Shown: positions 1 to 11,593 of the stretch, one piece after another
Position numbering within the stretch: the stretch's first letter is position 1
Layout: every line of letters starts with the position of its first letter
Assembly (NCBI RefSeq): GCF_033958435.1
Contig: NC_134145.1
Coordinates: forward strand, 34,189,501-34,253,500
DNA from: Carettochelys insculpta
Lineage: Eukaryota; Chordata; Testudines; Carettochelyidae
DNA: 64,000 nt
Direction of reading: 5' to 3'
The notes under the pieces: generated by a model
Told to the model about the DNA's origin: nothing
Databases searched by the model: none
The model's input: only the letters and a program-made list of their open reading frames with translations
Translations under genes and position numbers: made by a program

Positions 1-2590
1 CATTGAGCCTAGTTACAGCACCTTGAGTGCTTGTGAAATGTTTAGCAGTCACTGCTGAATGGCTCATCAAGGGCCAATCCAAGAATGAGACAGAGGCACA
101 TGAAAGACTTATCAAAGCAACCATCAGCAACCTAGACCACCTTCTCAACAAGGCAAAACCCATGCTGTCACTTGTCTGGAGGATAGAGATTTATTGAGGC
201 AGTACTGAACTTGACACAGGCGAGAGCATACCTCACAGAAGTAAGGTTGTAGGCCATGGCCACCATCGTTAAGGGCCTCAGACCCTAGCTGTAAACTTCC
301 TGAAACTACTAGAACACACGGCAGCATGGATGGCACATAGCAGCATGTACAGCTGAAGGCTCAGACCCCTCCTAATTATGGCTCATGTCAGTATATTGTC
401 CAGCCTGGGACAAACTGCACAGACTGGTGACATTGCCTCCCATGGTGCTAGATTCTCTTCTGTGGTGGTTACACCAGCAGGAAGTTTGGGGGGAAGAGTC
501 CCCCGGGCGGTGGTGCAGCAGTCTCAAACTCTAGTGGTAGATGTGTCAGACGTACAATGGTCTATGTTCCCCAGCATATTTAAACCTCCACATCAACATC
601 AGAGAGGTGAAAGTCTTGCTTGCCAAGCTTTCCTGACTCACTTGGCAGGACATTGCATATCGCTGTTGATAGACAACAAAATAGCAGTGTTCTATATCAA
701 CAAACCGGGGGGTGCACGGTCCTCTCCCTTGTGCCACAAAGCCTTGATAGTCTGGGACTTCCGTGTAGAACACTCGATACACCTACAAACCTGGTACCTC
801 TGAAGAGTACAGAAGGAGCTAGCGAGCCACGTCAGCCACTTTTTTGCAGATGAAAGAGTGGTCTCTGTCAGAGGTTGTGCAATCCATCTTCAAGCAGGTG
901 GGGTCTTCCCCAGATTAACCTTTTTTCAATGTGAGGCAAAAGGACGTGCTAGCAGTTCTGCTAATTTCAAAACCACAGTTCGGGCTCCAGTGTGGTTGCA
1001 GTCCTCTTTCATGGGGGGACACCTCCTCCATGCTTTTGCACCTATATTACCTGTCTACCACGTACTCCTCAAGATCTGGAGGGAACAAGCCATTGTCAGT
1101 CTTATAGTCGAAGCCTGGCCTGCCAACATCGTATGCTTCCTTGCTGGACATGTCAGTGGAGACCATGATCCCACTTCTGCTGTAACCAAACCTTTTATAC
1201 ACAAGACCACAGTCATCTACAACATGTGAACCTTGAGTCACTGCACTTCATGGTGTGGAAGTTCCATGGTTGACCCATTGGATACTCACGTTCTGGCCAA
1301 GTTCAAGAAGTCCTCCTTGTCAGTAGGAAACCCTTCATAAGAACAACATGCCTTTCCAAGGGGGGAGATTTTCAGTCTGGTTGACAGGATATTGCTTGCC
1401 CCACCACTAGGTCTTAGTGCCGCTAAGTATAGATTACCTCTTCCACCTCAAACACCAAGGGCTTTCTGTCTCCTCTACTTTGCTTAGCTGCCCCATCAGT
1501 TTTCCACCCTTGTGCACAAGACCTCTTGGCATTTGTGAATTCCTTGGTCAGCCTGCTCTTAAAATGCCTTGATAGACTTTTTATCCTCAGCTCTGTCAGC
1601 CAGTTCATCCTGGGGAACTCAACTTCGTCATGTTTAAATTGATGGAGCCACAATCTGAATCATTGGCCGTATGCTCCCTCCTCTACCTTTCTTACAAGGT
1701 AGCATTCCTGGTAGTGATAACTTTTCCAGGAGGGTGTCCAAGCTGAGGGCCCTACATTGGAGCTCCACTATTCGATAAGGACAAAGTGCAGCTCCTACCT
1801 TATCCAGCTTTCCTGCTGAACATGCTCTTGCATTTTCACATGAACAAGGACATCTTCCTTCCCATTCTTTACCCTAAGCAGCACTCTAACACTTGAGAAC
1901 AGAAACTCCAGTCTCTAGACATGCGTAGGGTTCTGGCTTCTGACCTTGACAGAACTAAACCATTCAGAAGGTTGCTCCAGTTGTTCGTAGCAGTGGCTGA
2001 TAGAATGGCAGGCCATCCCGTATCATCTCTCTGCATCTCATCGTGGATAGTATTCTATATCCATGAATGCTACAACCTAGCAGGTGTGCTTCCACCTCCA
2101 CTCACTGCATATCTACCTGGGTGCTGGTCTCATTACAGCATTCCTGGCCCAGATCCCCACTTAGGAAATCTGAAGAGCAGCAGCTTGGTCTTTTATTCAC
2201 ACCTTCACTACTCTCTGTGCAATCATCCATTAGGCGAGGAGTGATGCAGCATTTGGACAGGCAGTGCTTCAACCAGTGCGAGACTCCGATCCCATCTCCT
2301 GAATGTGGCCTTGTGAGTCAGCTGATTGGAATGCACTCAAACAAGCACTTGAACAAAGATTGGTGTGTCCATTGCAATAGCCACCCGCCTTCCTCTCTGT
2401 CAAAGTAGCTGGCTAGAAGAAGCTGAGGGTGGGGGTTAGTTTGTTAGGGTGCCTAGTCTGACCCCATGGCTAGTTGCTAGGGGAAATATCTTCTGGCCAC
2501 CATGCACATGTATGCGCACACACCTGATTGGAATGGACATGAACACGCCATCTCAAAGAACAAGTTACAAGAAGGCAAGTAACCATTTTT
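1..2590 (+). mobile_element. Decayed DIRS-type tyrosine-recombinase retrotransposon, 3' two thirds
   Basis: Conceptual translation in shifting plus-strand frames gives recognisable pieces of a DIRS polyprotein. Around 600-780 there is an RNase H-like stretch with the motif FYINKPGGARSSPLCHKAL. Around 1020-1140 a downstream segment reads GGHLLHAFAPI followed by VLLKIWREQA. Around 1920-2100 there is a tyrosine-recombinase N-terminal segment containing LQLFVAVADRMAGHPVSS. This order (RT/RNase H, then recombinase) is that of DIRS elements, which lack an integrase. Many frameshifts and stops break every frame, so the copy is dead. Reverse transcriptase would lie left of the window. The segment near 2545-2590 (AGTTACAAGAAGGCAAGTAA) resembles a terminal repeat. 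Not a virus; no intact protein is present. Confidence 0.75.
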
Positions 2591-2657
2591 AAAAGAATCC
2601 TGTCCCCCAAACTTGACTTGTTTTAGCATCATGTTTTGTGTTAAGAGATGCACAATA

Positions 2658-2900
2658 AGGCCTGGTCTGCACTAAAAAGTTAAGTTAACATAAGCCAGCT
2701 TGCATCGCCATTGTGTTTACACTTTCATATTTGCCTCCCATCAGTGTAAGCTCTCCCATACGCTGATGTGTTAACATTACCTCCCCAAGTGATGTTCAGC
2801 TGTCCCACAGTGCTCAACACTAATCACAGTTGTGAACACCACTGCCAAGGGCTCACGGAAACTGGGGCAAGGAGGAGAATCCCTTCACTTTAAAAGCCTG
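2658..2900. mobile_element. One-sided fragment of an inverted-terminal-repeat DNA transposon
   Basis: The sequence starts with GGCCTGGTCTGCACTA, the same kind of terminus as the GGCTACGTCTACACTA ends of the other inverted-repeat elements in this window. No matching right end is seen, so it is a truncated non-autonomous copy. The right boundary is a guess. Confidence 0.4.
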
Positions 2901-3142
2901 GGGACTTTTGAAATATCTTTTCCTGATTGTTCATCCTGGTGACCGCACCAGGCTCTCCCCTGTTGGTTACAACTGCCTGGATGACCATTCCAGTTACATG
3001 TTCCAGATGCTCTCTGGCCTGGAGTAAACAAGATATTTGATCTCCTGATCCTGTGGGAAGAAAAGGCTGTGCAGGTGTAGCATTGGACCAGCCACAGAAA
3101 TGTAGACATGTAAGGAGATTGCTCAGGAGATCCAGAAGAAGT

Positions 3143-4402
3143 AAGGTGACCATTTGTCCCAGTTTGGATGGGACAGTCCTGTATTTCAGGCAACAGGAAG
3201 GCATCCTGACTTACTTTAAAAAAGGGCTAATTTCCCACATTCACTCCTCTTGCTGAGCTGCCCTTCCCCCAGATCAGCGCAGTAACCGTTGCAAGTACCA
3301 GGTGCTGGCAGGAGAGCATGTGTAGCATGTACTGACCAGCCAGGTGTGCAGGCAGCAGCAGGAGAGGGAGCCAGCAGGGGCTGTGCCATAGGGTAAGGCA
3401 GGGTATGGTGGGGCAGGTGTAGTGTGTCCCTCCATCCAGGGAGACACTCCCACATACAAGGAAGGGCTTGAAGCCCCATTCCTGGTTCCTTGTGGCATAG
3501 GAAAAGAGCCTCAGCTGCAGGACTGCAACCCCTTCCTGGCGCCATGCAGTGTGGGGCATCTGTGGAGCGCTCCCAATGGGTAAATGCCCCTGGAGCTTGG
3601 GATCTCCTGTGCAAGATGGCAGTCCCAGTTGCTAGCAGCACAAGGCAGCCGGGGGCTCCTCTGCAGCAGGGAGGCAGCCAGTTTCCAGCACCCCACAGCA
3701 TGGAACAGCCAGGGCCCCGTCCGGTGTCAGGCAGCTGTGGTGAAACGCTTCCTTCCTCCACTTTGGGGCAGGAGCCCCCATCGTGCCCCATTGCTTGGGG
3801 CAGCCCTCCGCAGCCAGACCCATTCTCTGCCAAGCTGCATTCCTGGTGCCCCATGGTTGGGCAGCTGCCACCACAGCCAGGGAGGACCGCCCCGCCCCTG
3901 GCCTGCAGGCTGCAGCCTTTGTCTCTGGGGTCCCCTGTCCTCATTGGGAAGCTGCAGCCCCTATATCCAGGGCCACCACTGCAAGGCATGCGTGCCCCTG
4001 TCCAGCACCCCAACAGCTGGGAGTGGCAGGGCTTAATCCTGCATTCCCCATGTGCTCCTTGTGGAGGAGAAGCCTCTGGAGCCCATGGGCCAGAGTTAGG
4101 GTCAGATTAACCTCCTGTGGGCCTGGAGCCCAAACATTTATGTGGGCCTTTAGGAGGGCAATGGAGTGTGGCTCAGGACTGAGAGGCAGGCCCTTCTAAA
4201 GAGCACTAACCATTTACTGGTAAATATGTATTGCCTATAGGTTATAAAAATGCTGTAGGTCTTTTTAATGGGTGCTCAGTAACAAATGTTATTTTGAAGC
4301 TTTCTGTGGCATAGGGCTGATTGATTACCATTGAACTCGCTGAAGTCTGAGCGATTGTTACCACCTGTCCCGTATTTAGCATAGGCAAATATGTCACCTT
4401 AA
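3143..4402. mobile_element. GC-rich non-autonomous DNA transposon with AAGGTGAC termini
   Basis: The left end reads AAGGTGACCATTTGTCCC and includes GGGACAGTCC shortly after. The right end, read on the minus strand, starts AAGGTGACATATTTGCC and includes GGGACAGG, so the ends form imperfect inverted repeats. The interior (about 3270-4190) is GC-rich and full of CAGCAG/CTGGGG motifs that leave long meaningless open frames on both strands. The termini resemble hAT-type ends familiar from reptile genomes. I did not find a convincing 8-bp target duplication, so the class is inferred. Confidence 0.5.
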
Positions 4403-5847
4403 GAAGAAAGGGTATGACAGGGATCAACAGTTGAAGATGTGCTAAGCTGCAGGCCTGCTGCTTTCACATAGAATTGCATGCCATATGACAGACTCCAGCT
4501 CTACCCTGCATGTTGCCACAGATACCTTCCAGGAGCTGCATACGGAGATCTCTTCTATGAACAGTGTGGAGAGGATGGAGGACATTCACACTGGGGTCCA
4601 GCTATGCTGTGAGCCAGGACCTGTTTGAAGACCCACTGCAGTCTGGGCAGTAGAGCACAGATGAGCCCAGTGCAAGGGAAGGACTCTTGGGTAAGTGTGT
4701 CCGTTTGTCTTGTTACAGTGATGGTGTCCCCAACTTAGCAGGACATCGCTATTGACTTTTCATTAATCGTGGTTACGGGCAGCAGGTAGGAGAGGCTGTG
4801 CCTCCCCAAACAGCCAGGCATGGCCACCCGCACACTCTGCCCCCAGGATTCTGCTTCAGTGGGATCCAGAGGCTGGGACCCTGCTGCCCACCATCCCAGG
4901 GTTGGAGGGATGTGGTGGCACTGTGCATTCTCCCCGCTGTGGTGGGGGAGGCCTTTGGGTACTATTCAGCCTGGGCCAGGGGCTGGCTGCTGCAGTGGGA
5001 CCTCTAGGTGCCATTAGTTACTGATAGTCCCCTTCTTTAAAATTTGGGGAGGGTGGGAGAGGGGGCAAGAGGAGGAGGTTTTGGTTTCCGTTGTGACTCT
5101 GCTGACAATGTTTTATCTGTAGCTGCTGCAGCTGTTGTGGCATGAAGGTGTTCCTGCTCAACACCCACAGAACTCCTCATTCAGGTGTGGAGGAGAAAGA
5201 TGAGGACTCATGATGGCATGTTTGGTGAGCTCTTGTGAGCCAGTGCTGTCTCTGTCTGTGAGCTGAGGGTCTGGAAGGTGAACATGGCAGACTACGTAAT
5301 GGGTGCGAAGCCTTTTTTGGGTCTGGAGCCAGTGACCCACAGAAAAATCATTTGGGGCTGCGTAAAAGTGAGAAGCAAAACAAAGCAAAAACCCTTCACT
5401 GATGTGGCCTGGGACACACACACATACCTTATGCTCCAGCCTCATGGACAGGAGGCTGGGAGAGAGGGAGGGCAGAGGTTCAGGGCTTCCTCCAGGCCAG
5501 ATTAACTCTGCCAGGAGCCTGGGATGGGACCAAAAATGGGGGTTCAGCATTCAGTGTGTGCAAGGGGGCTGCTGGGGAGCAGGTGTGGGGTTTGGGTGGG
5601 AGGGAGGGTGCAGAAGCAGGATGGGTGTGGGGGTGTCAGAGGGCAAGTACAAGAACAGGGTGAGGGTCTGGCAGGAGGGGGAGCAGGTGCAGGGTGGGAG
5701 GTCTGGGTCGGAAGGATGGTAGAAGGAGGCTGGGGTGGAGGGTCTGGATGATGTGGGGGCGGGGGGAGGCTTTTACCTCTGTGTGCACAGCTGCCACTGC
5801 AGTGCAGCCCTCCCTGAAGAGGCTTTTCTCCCTATCACCTGCCCCAT
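4403..5847. other. Unclassified GC-rich repeat-like region, no gene
   Basis: This stretch holds no convincing gene. Part of it (about 4440-4700) may be a relic of transposon coding sequence, because short frames look protein-like, but I could not place it in a family. The segment 5530-5770 is built from repeated GGGTGCAG/GGAGGGTGCAGG motifs also seen at 14500-14880 and 41900-42400, which suggests fragments of the same G-rich repeat. Confidence 0.35.
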
Positions 5848-5850
5848 ATT

Positions 5851-6271
5851 GGCTGTGTCTACACCAGCCAAAAACTTTGAAATTGCCGTGCAAATGGACA
5901 TTTCGAAGTTTACTAATGAAGCGCTGAAATACATATTCAGCGCCTCATTAGCATGCGGGCGGCTGCGGCGTTTCGAAATTGACGCGGCTTGTCCCGACGG
6001 GGCTCCTTTTCGAAAGGACCCCGCCTACTTCGAAGTCCCCTTATTCCTGTGAGCAGATGGGAATAAGGGGACTTCGAAGTAGGCAGGGTCCTTTCGAAAA
6101 GGAGCCCCATTGGGACGAGCTGCGCAGCGGCGAGCTGTGTCAATTTTGAAGCGCCGCAGCAGCCCACATGCTAATGAGGTGCTGAATATGTATTTCAGCG
6201 CTTCATTAGTAAACTTTGAAGTGGCCGTTGGCATGGCCATTTCGAAGTTTTTGGCTGGTGTAGACACGGCC
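5851..6271. mobile_element. 421-bp palindromic (fold-back) DNA transposon, TSD ATT
   Basis: The two halves are near-perfect inverted copies around a hinge at about 6041-6067. Left end GGCTGTGTCTACACCAGCC; right end GGCTGGTGTAGACACGGCC. Each arm contains a smaller palindrome (GCGCTGAAATACATATTCAG and relatives) and several TTCGAA sites. The element is flanked on both sides by ATT (5848-5850 and 6272-6274), a 3-bp target duplication. No coding capacity. The 3-bp duplication and GG...CC ends fit PIF/Harbinger-like non-autonomous elements; the superfamily is an inference. Confidence 0.85.
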
Positions 6272-6639
6272 ATTGTGATTGGCCAAAATTCCAATCAGGG
6301 TAACTATCACTGGGAGTTTAAACTGCTCCCCCCCAGGAGCTTATATACAGAGGGTAATAACTAAATTGTATTATCCATCTGAGCATCTCCAATGAGTGGA
6401 AAATTAACAAAACAAACAAACCCACAACCCAGCTTTTCCCTTACTTAGGGAGGTACAACTGTTTTAGTGCAGCAGGTTGTGGGGGAGGATGCAGGGGTAT
6501 CCTTTTAGCGTTTCTTGTAGGCGAGTAATTATTTTCACTAACTGTCCTTGTTTGGTTCCCCAAAATTATTCAATTGTGTGTAACTCAGTAGAGCTGAAAA
6601 ATGCTCCTGAATTTCAGACCTACTCATCACTGGATTAAC

Positions 6640-6772
6640 AAACTAGCAGTCCTGGAGCACTTTAAAGACTAACAAAATAATTTATTAGGCCACGAGCTTT
6701 TGTGTCTTTAGAGTGCTGCATGACTGCTTGTTTATTTTGTTATAACACAGACTAACATGACTACCTCTCTGT
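6640..6772. mobile_element. Two opposed Penelope-like 3' end fragments
   Basis: The left part is a minus-oriented copy of the Penelope 3' end (AAAGACTAACAAAATAATTT, then CACGAGCTTTTGTGTCTTT). The right part is plus-oriented and ends in ACAGACTAACATGACTACC. Head-to-head truncated copies are typical of Penelope-like elements. The piece is short and degraded. Confidence 0.6.
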
Positions 6773-6944
6773 TACTATTCATCTTTGGATGTTAGGATTG
6801 TGTCCTTTGTCCAGTGCCTTTTAAATATTGGATAGATGGCTGTGATGCAAGGGGATTCATGATGGAGGATTTGTTCCTCTTAAACTGTCAAGGCCAGAAA
6901 GTAAGAGGTAGTGTTTGACAAAGACCTGAAATTATAGTATAATT

Positions 6945-7130
6945 GGAGGTACTTGAACTGGAAGTGACCTCAGGAGGTCATCTAGTCCAGTTCCCTGCCC
7001 CCTTGGCAGGGCTAAGCACCATCCTTGACATCTATTTGCCCCAATCCCTAAATGGCCTCCTCAGGGATTGAGCTCACAACCCTGGGTTGGGCAGGCCAGT
7101 GCTCGAACCACTGAGCTATCTCTCCCCCCA
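6945..7130 (-). mobile_element. tRNA-derived SINE with CR1-type tail (Cry/tortoise Pol III SINE type)
   Basis: On the minus strand it begins with GAGATAGCTCAGTGGTTCGA, which contains an A-box-like tRNA promoter motif, followed by GGGTTGTGAGCTCAATCCC, a B-box-like region. The 3' half reads GACTAGATGACCTCCTGAGG, which is the CR1 LINE tail and is also visible in the CR1 copy ending at 19642. Established knowledge: the tortoise Pol III (Cry) SINE family joins a tRNA head to a CR1 tail and is mobilised by CR1. This is the best single pointer to a turtle genome. It is a retroposon, not a tRNA gene: no cloverleaf acceptor stem closes. Confidence 0.8.
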
Positions 7131-7139
7131 GATAAAATG

Positions 7140-7500
7140 TATGAATGCAGGAAATTGAAAACAATGTTGGAATTCATGGAAATAGGGAACTCTATTTATA
7201 ACCTTGCCTATGGTATGCTTTTAGGGAGTGGTGTATGTGCCAGAGCAAAAATACCTTGCATTGCTATGGATATGGGCTCCCTACCTCAATTTCAAACCAG
7301 GGTCAACTGCACTCATGTGAGTCTTGCATTGAATGAGGATAGGTCTGTACAAAAGTGGTACACCAGTGGAGTGTTTTGCGTTCTATTGTCAATGGTATTT
7401 CATGCCATTTACCGTCTAGAGTATAGGCTTTTATACCGCTCTTGCAATCAGAAGGGTATGTATATAACTGATATAATGAAGGTGAGGATCTGAGTGAGGA

Positions 7501-7541
<41 letters not shown>

Positions 7542-8325
7542 TCTTGTTCAATATTTACTGGTGTAGTTGTGTGTCTGCTATTTTTAAGTCATAGTAACTG
7601 GTTCATGTCCTAGCCTAAGTCAGGTTATTTTTAAGTCAGAGTGCCGTAGCAGGTTGCTGATAGCTTCTTTGCTATGATACACAGTAGGTACCCGTGATGG
7701 TCTGGTGATTCCTTTCCTTTTTAAGGTGGCACATATATCATGTTCCAGTCTTTATGTGACTTGATGTGGGTAGGCTGGTTAGCGCCATTTGTTCTCTTTA
7801 TGGCATACAGCTGGTTTTTACTGTGTAATAACTGTTGATAGGTGATTTATTTTAGTGTTTTTATGCTTTGGCGTGTATGAATCCTCACTGAAGCTGGTGG
7901 GTGACGCTGCTGCCCTTCATCCAGAACAGATGACAGATGCAGTCAAGCTCTTTTGTAAAACCAGACAGCTGAAACAATAGGACCCATTACCAGAAACACA
8001 AGTGTGTACTAACTACACTTTTCCCGGTTTACTGTGGGGCTGTGTCATGGATCAGTGCATATGAGAAGCTAATGGAAAGGCAGAGGCCCACAAGAAGCCT
8101 GAAGAGCCAAAGAACTCTGGGTGGTATGACCCTGAGAAAAAAAGCTGAGTGCGCGTTTTGGTGCAGTGCTGGCTGGCAGGAGGTCTAGAAGTGTAGGAGC
8201 TAAGACACTTTCCTGTTTTTGGTTCCAAATATGTTCAGGGACAGGTTTGTGGGCATCCTTTGGAAGTCCTTCCAGCAATTTCTCCTTACAGAAATGAACC
8301 ACCAAACCCTGAGTCTGTGCTCACG
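7140..8325. other. Intergenic sequence without a recognisable gene
   Basis: AT-rich to mixed composition with no protein-like frame. It contains the dinucleotide repeat listed separately. An open frame at 7068-7493 begins inside the SINE and shows no domain. Confidence 0.5.
7505..7540 (+). repeat. (TG)n microsatellite
   Basis: About 18 uninterrupted TG dinucleotides. The reverse strand gives a spurious His-Thr peptide. Confidence 0.95.
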
Positions 8326-8337
8326 AAACCTCATGCT

Positions 8338-8422
8338 CAAAATGTTTCTGTTAGTCTGTAAGGTCCCACAGGACCCTTCATTGCTGTTACAGATCCAAAC
8401 TAACATGGCTAGCCCTCCGATA
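8338..8422 (+). mobile_element. Penelope-like element 3' end
   Basis: Plus-oriented tail with TTCTGTTAGTCTGTAAGGTC, CCACAGGACCC and then AACTAACATGGCTAGCCC. These are the hallmarks of the 3' terminal segment found in several other places in this window. 5'-truncated copy. Confidence 0.65.
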
Positions 8423-8579
8423 CAAACCCTGACAGTGAGCTCACCATTCAGTTCAAATAGGGGTAAGAGTGCAACGATCATTTTGTAGGTACAGGAGAGT
8501 AATTCAAATTTCAAAAGTAGTGCTTGGTCAGGATAGCATACAGGGAAATGAGAGATGGCACGCACAGACAGGGATGTCC

Positions 8580-9395
8580 TTATGAATCATGGTGCCGTAT
8601 GCAGCCTGAGCGCTTGCACATGTACGTAACCCCATGGAAGGCAGCGTGGAGTGTGGCTGCAGTGCGGGGGCGGGGGCGTGGGAAGGGCTGTGCTTGAGAG
8701 CTGCAGGGCCGCTGGAGAAGGAACTGTGGGGGACAGGCTCAGGATTATGGGAGTCAGAAGCAGGGCCAGAATGCTGATGGAGGAGCAGATGCGGGGTGTG
8801 GGCACAAGTCAGAGAATGGTGTGAGCTGCCAATTGGAGGCGTAGCAGAAGCCAACCGCCCAGCCAAACAGAGACAAGTGATGGTTTCCTCTTCCACCAGA
8901 TGTGGGAACAGCTGGGCTGCATCAGTTGGATACAGCATCAGAGGGGCCATGCTGGAGGATGGGGCTAGCCATGGCTGCTGACGTTGGTGCCACATACACA
9001 GCACACAGCTGCCTAGGGCACCATGAAATTTATGGCATTGTTGCCCCAAACTTCATGATGCCCTATGCAGCTGTGTATCCTGTATTTGCCTAAGGATATC
9101 CCTGGGTACAGGGTGCAAATATGCAAACAATTATTCTCACTAGAGATTACTGCAAAGCACAGAATTCCACCAAAGGCCAGAGTTCCACCATCTCAAAGCC
9201 AGAGAGAACGCTGACTGCTGACGTTTGGTTTTGGTACAGTGTGGTTCATCAGGCAGGCACCCTGGACTTGCAGTCTTGAGACTTAGGTTCTACTTCTTGT
9301 TTTGCCCACTGAGTCTTTTATCTGTAATTTGGTAAGTCACTGGGGGCCTGATTTCTGCTGTCATTTCCCTTGTAAAGTAATAACTTTCTATAGAC
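8580..9395. other. Intergenic sequence, partly GC-rich, no gene
   Basis: GC-rich stretch (about 8630-8800) then mixed sequence. Near 9260-9350 there are weak traces of a MIR-type SINE (TTTTATCTGTAATTTGGTAA), too decayed to call firmly. Confidence 0.35.
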
Positions 9396-10052
9396 ATAGG
9401 TCACATCTAGACTACGAAATAAATTTGAATTTGAGGCAGTTAGCTCAACATTACAATGTAATTGTCTTCACTGTAAACACCCTTAGTTCAATTAAGGAAG
9501 CACTCATATTGATATAACATTGTCAAAACTGGATGGGTGTAGCATCAAGTTGGAATTTAAAAGGCCAAATAAAGGCCAGTGTGGAACTGCCATGTCTTAA
9601 AATCAAATTCATTAGCCTCCAGAGGTGTCTTGTATGTATCCCACAATGCCCCACAGTGCTCTGCTCTGGCTGCTTACATCTCTGCTGCTCTCCAGGTGCA
9701 CAGGAATTAGGCAACAGGAAGCCCATGAGTTTGAGTTTGGCACTAGGAAGCCCATGGCTGTGGGGTCATGCTTGTGTGAGAGGCTGAGAAACTTTCTTCT
9801 TTCTTTGTTGTCAGCACGGTAAGTGCATCTACTCATTCAAAATAGCCCCAACACAGAGTTCATGGTTCTGTCGCTACCTCTGCAAGCTGAGCACTTGGAG
9901 TTTTGTTCTGTGCTGGTGCCAGCCCGTGCCCCACCAGACCGCATGGCAGCTAGGCTGTTGGGGAGTGGGGCCGTGCATGAAAGAAAGGCCAAGAAACTTC
10001 TCTTCTGCTGTTTTTGTGCAGCAGCCCCCTTCCCACGGGCCCCACACAGTCA

Positions 10053-11593
10053 GGCTGGGTCTATACGTTCCCCTTCCTTTCGAACGGGGCATGTTAATGA
10101 GCAGGTTCGAAATAAGCTAATGAGGCACTGCAATGAATATGCAGTGCCTCATTAGCATAATGGCAGCCGTGGTGTAGCCAGACAGCCAGCCCCCTCTCAG
10201 ACCAGCATTGCTGGGAACACAAGGGAGCCAAAACAACAGGGCACTTAACAACATAAATTCCAGCACAGCCTTTGAAGCTGTGAGAAAGCACAGGTGTGCT
10301 GCTACAAGATGCCTCTGGGAACATATACAACGATTAGTCTCACAGCAGACAGAGAAGCTGTGACAGACATGGCTCTTAGCCCCTACTAAATAACATGATG
10401 CACACACACCCACATCCTAGGTGGGAAAATATTTACCCTAATAAAAGAATGTCCAGTAGTCGAAACTTATTGTTTCTCTCCCGTGCAAGTGTAAACTACT
10501 CTTGCGAGAGCTGGCGTCGCCCAGACAGACCAGCCCGAATTTGGCATAAGAAAGGAGAAAGAGAATAAAGGAGTACAGAGGTATAAGTATGGGACCTACA
10601 GCACCATGATTTTTGGAGTGCTTTTCACTATCTATCTGCTGGTCAGATAAGTGACAGCCTCCCAAGGCTTCTGCAGCTAAAGGGGTCCCTAAGCCTTGTC
10701 CCTTATTCGTCTTTCCGCGGAATTGAGTGACCAATCCTGGCTTGGCACCGCTGGAATCGAGAGATGCAAGGAGGGTAAGAAGCACCCACACCTGATCTCC
10801 TATCTTTAGTGTACACATATTTTGACATAGAGCTCTATACTTTGTTTTCTTTCTTTGGGATCGTGGCTTCAGTTGTGTAACTTGTTTGTGTGTGTAACAT
10901 CTATACATTTAAATAAGTAGGCACTAGCAATTTTGTAACCATATGATTAGAATCTAGTTTAATAAATTTTTGATAACCGTTTGTGCATAAGCCTGACTTG
11001 TTTTCTCTGGGTTACTGTAAAGCAGCCAACACAATTAAAGAACCTCAGCCGTTTTGGCAATAAAGCCTGGCCATTAGGTGAGAGTACTAAGAGCCTAGCG
11101 TTGAGTTGTGCCGCCTCCACGGGGCAAACTCTTGGGGCGCCTGTCAGTCAATCCTGACTGCCCACTGCGAAGGGGCTCTGAGCTCTAGCAGTTAAAGTCA
11201 CGGATGGTATAAAACGGGCATAGCTGGCACCTCACCAAACATCCTTGGCCGTCGGCTAACACGTGGTGATTCGAAAGTGCAGCTTTTTGAATCGCGCGCT
11301 GCCTGTGGAGATGGGACCTTCCGAAAGGACACCCCCCCATCCCCCAGTTTTCAAAAGCCCTTCTTCCTATCTGGTGATTGGAAGACGGGCTTTCGAAAAG
11401 CAGGGGGGGGTCCTTTTGGAAGGTCCCGTCTCCACAGGCGGCGCGCGATTCGAAAAGCTGCACTTTCGAATCGCCGTGGCCGCCATTATGCTAATGAGGC
11501 ACTGCATATTCATTGCAGTGCCTCATTAGCATATTTTGAACCTGCTCATTAACATGCCCCTTTTGAAAGGAAGGGGAACGTGTAGACCCAGCC
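10053..11593. mobile_element. Palindromic DNA transposon split by a solo LTR, TSD TCA
   Basis: Left arm 10053-10172 and right part 11262-11593 are pieces of one fold-back element. Ends are GGCTGGGTCTATACG and CGTGTAGACCCAGCC. The repeated internal palindrome AATATGCAGTGCCTCATTAG is present near both ends. The flanking trinucleotide is TCA on both sides (10050-10052, 11594-11596). The right part is itself folded around a hinge near 11370-11380 (CTTCTTCCTATCTGGTG). Closely related to the copies at 36517-36862 and 48809-49232. Confidence 0.85.
10173..11261. mobile_element. Solo LTR of an endogenous retroelement, TSD CGTGG
   Basis: The sequence starts TGTAGCC and ends GGCTAACA, the TG...CA form of an LTR, and is flanked by exact 5-bp CGTGG copies (10168-10172, 11262-11266). 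Length 1089 bp. It contains polyadenylation-type hexamers (AATAAA near 10960 and 11060). No primer-binding site or coding region follows, so it is a solo LTR left by recombination. The 5-bp duplication fits Ty3-like or ERV3/ERVL-like elements; the class is not determined. It interrupts an older palindromic transposon, which gives the order of events. Confidence 0.85.

Noticed and set aside
3216..4199. Overlapping frames of 265, 206, 150 and 138 codons
   Set aside because: Low-complexity GC-rich interior of a DNA transposon; no domain, frames open on both strands at once.
7075..7130. tRNA gene on the minus strand
   Set aside because: The A- and B-box-like motifs are embedded in a SINE with a CR1 tail; no closed acceptor stem.
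10438..10908. 156-codon minus-strand frame
   Set aside because: Lies wholly inside the solo LTR and shows no domain.
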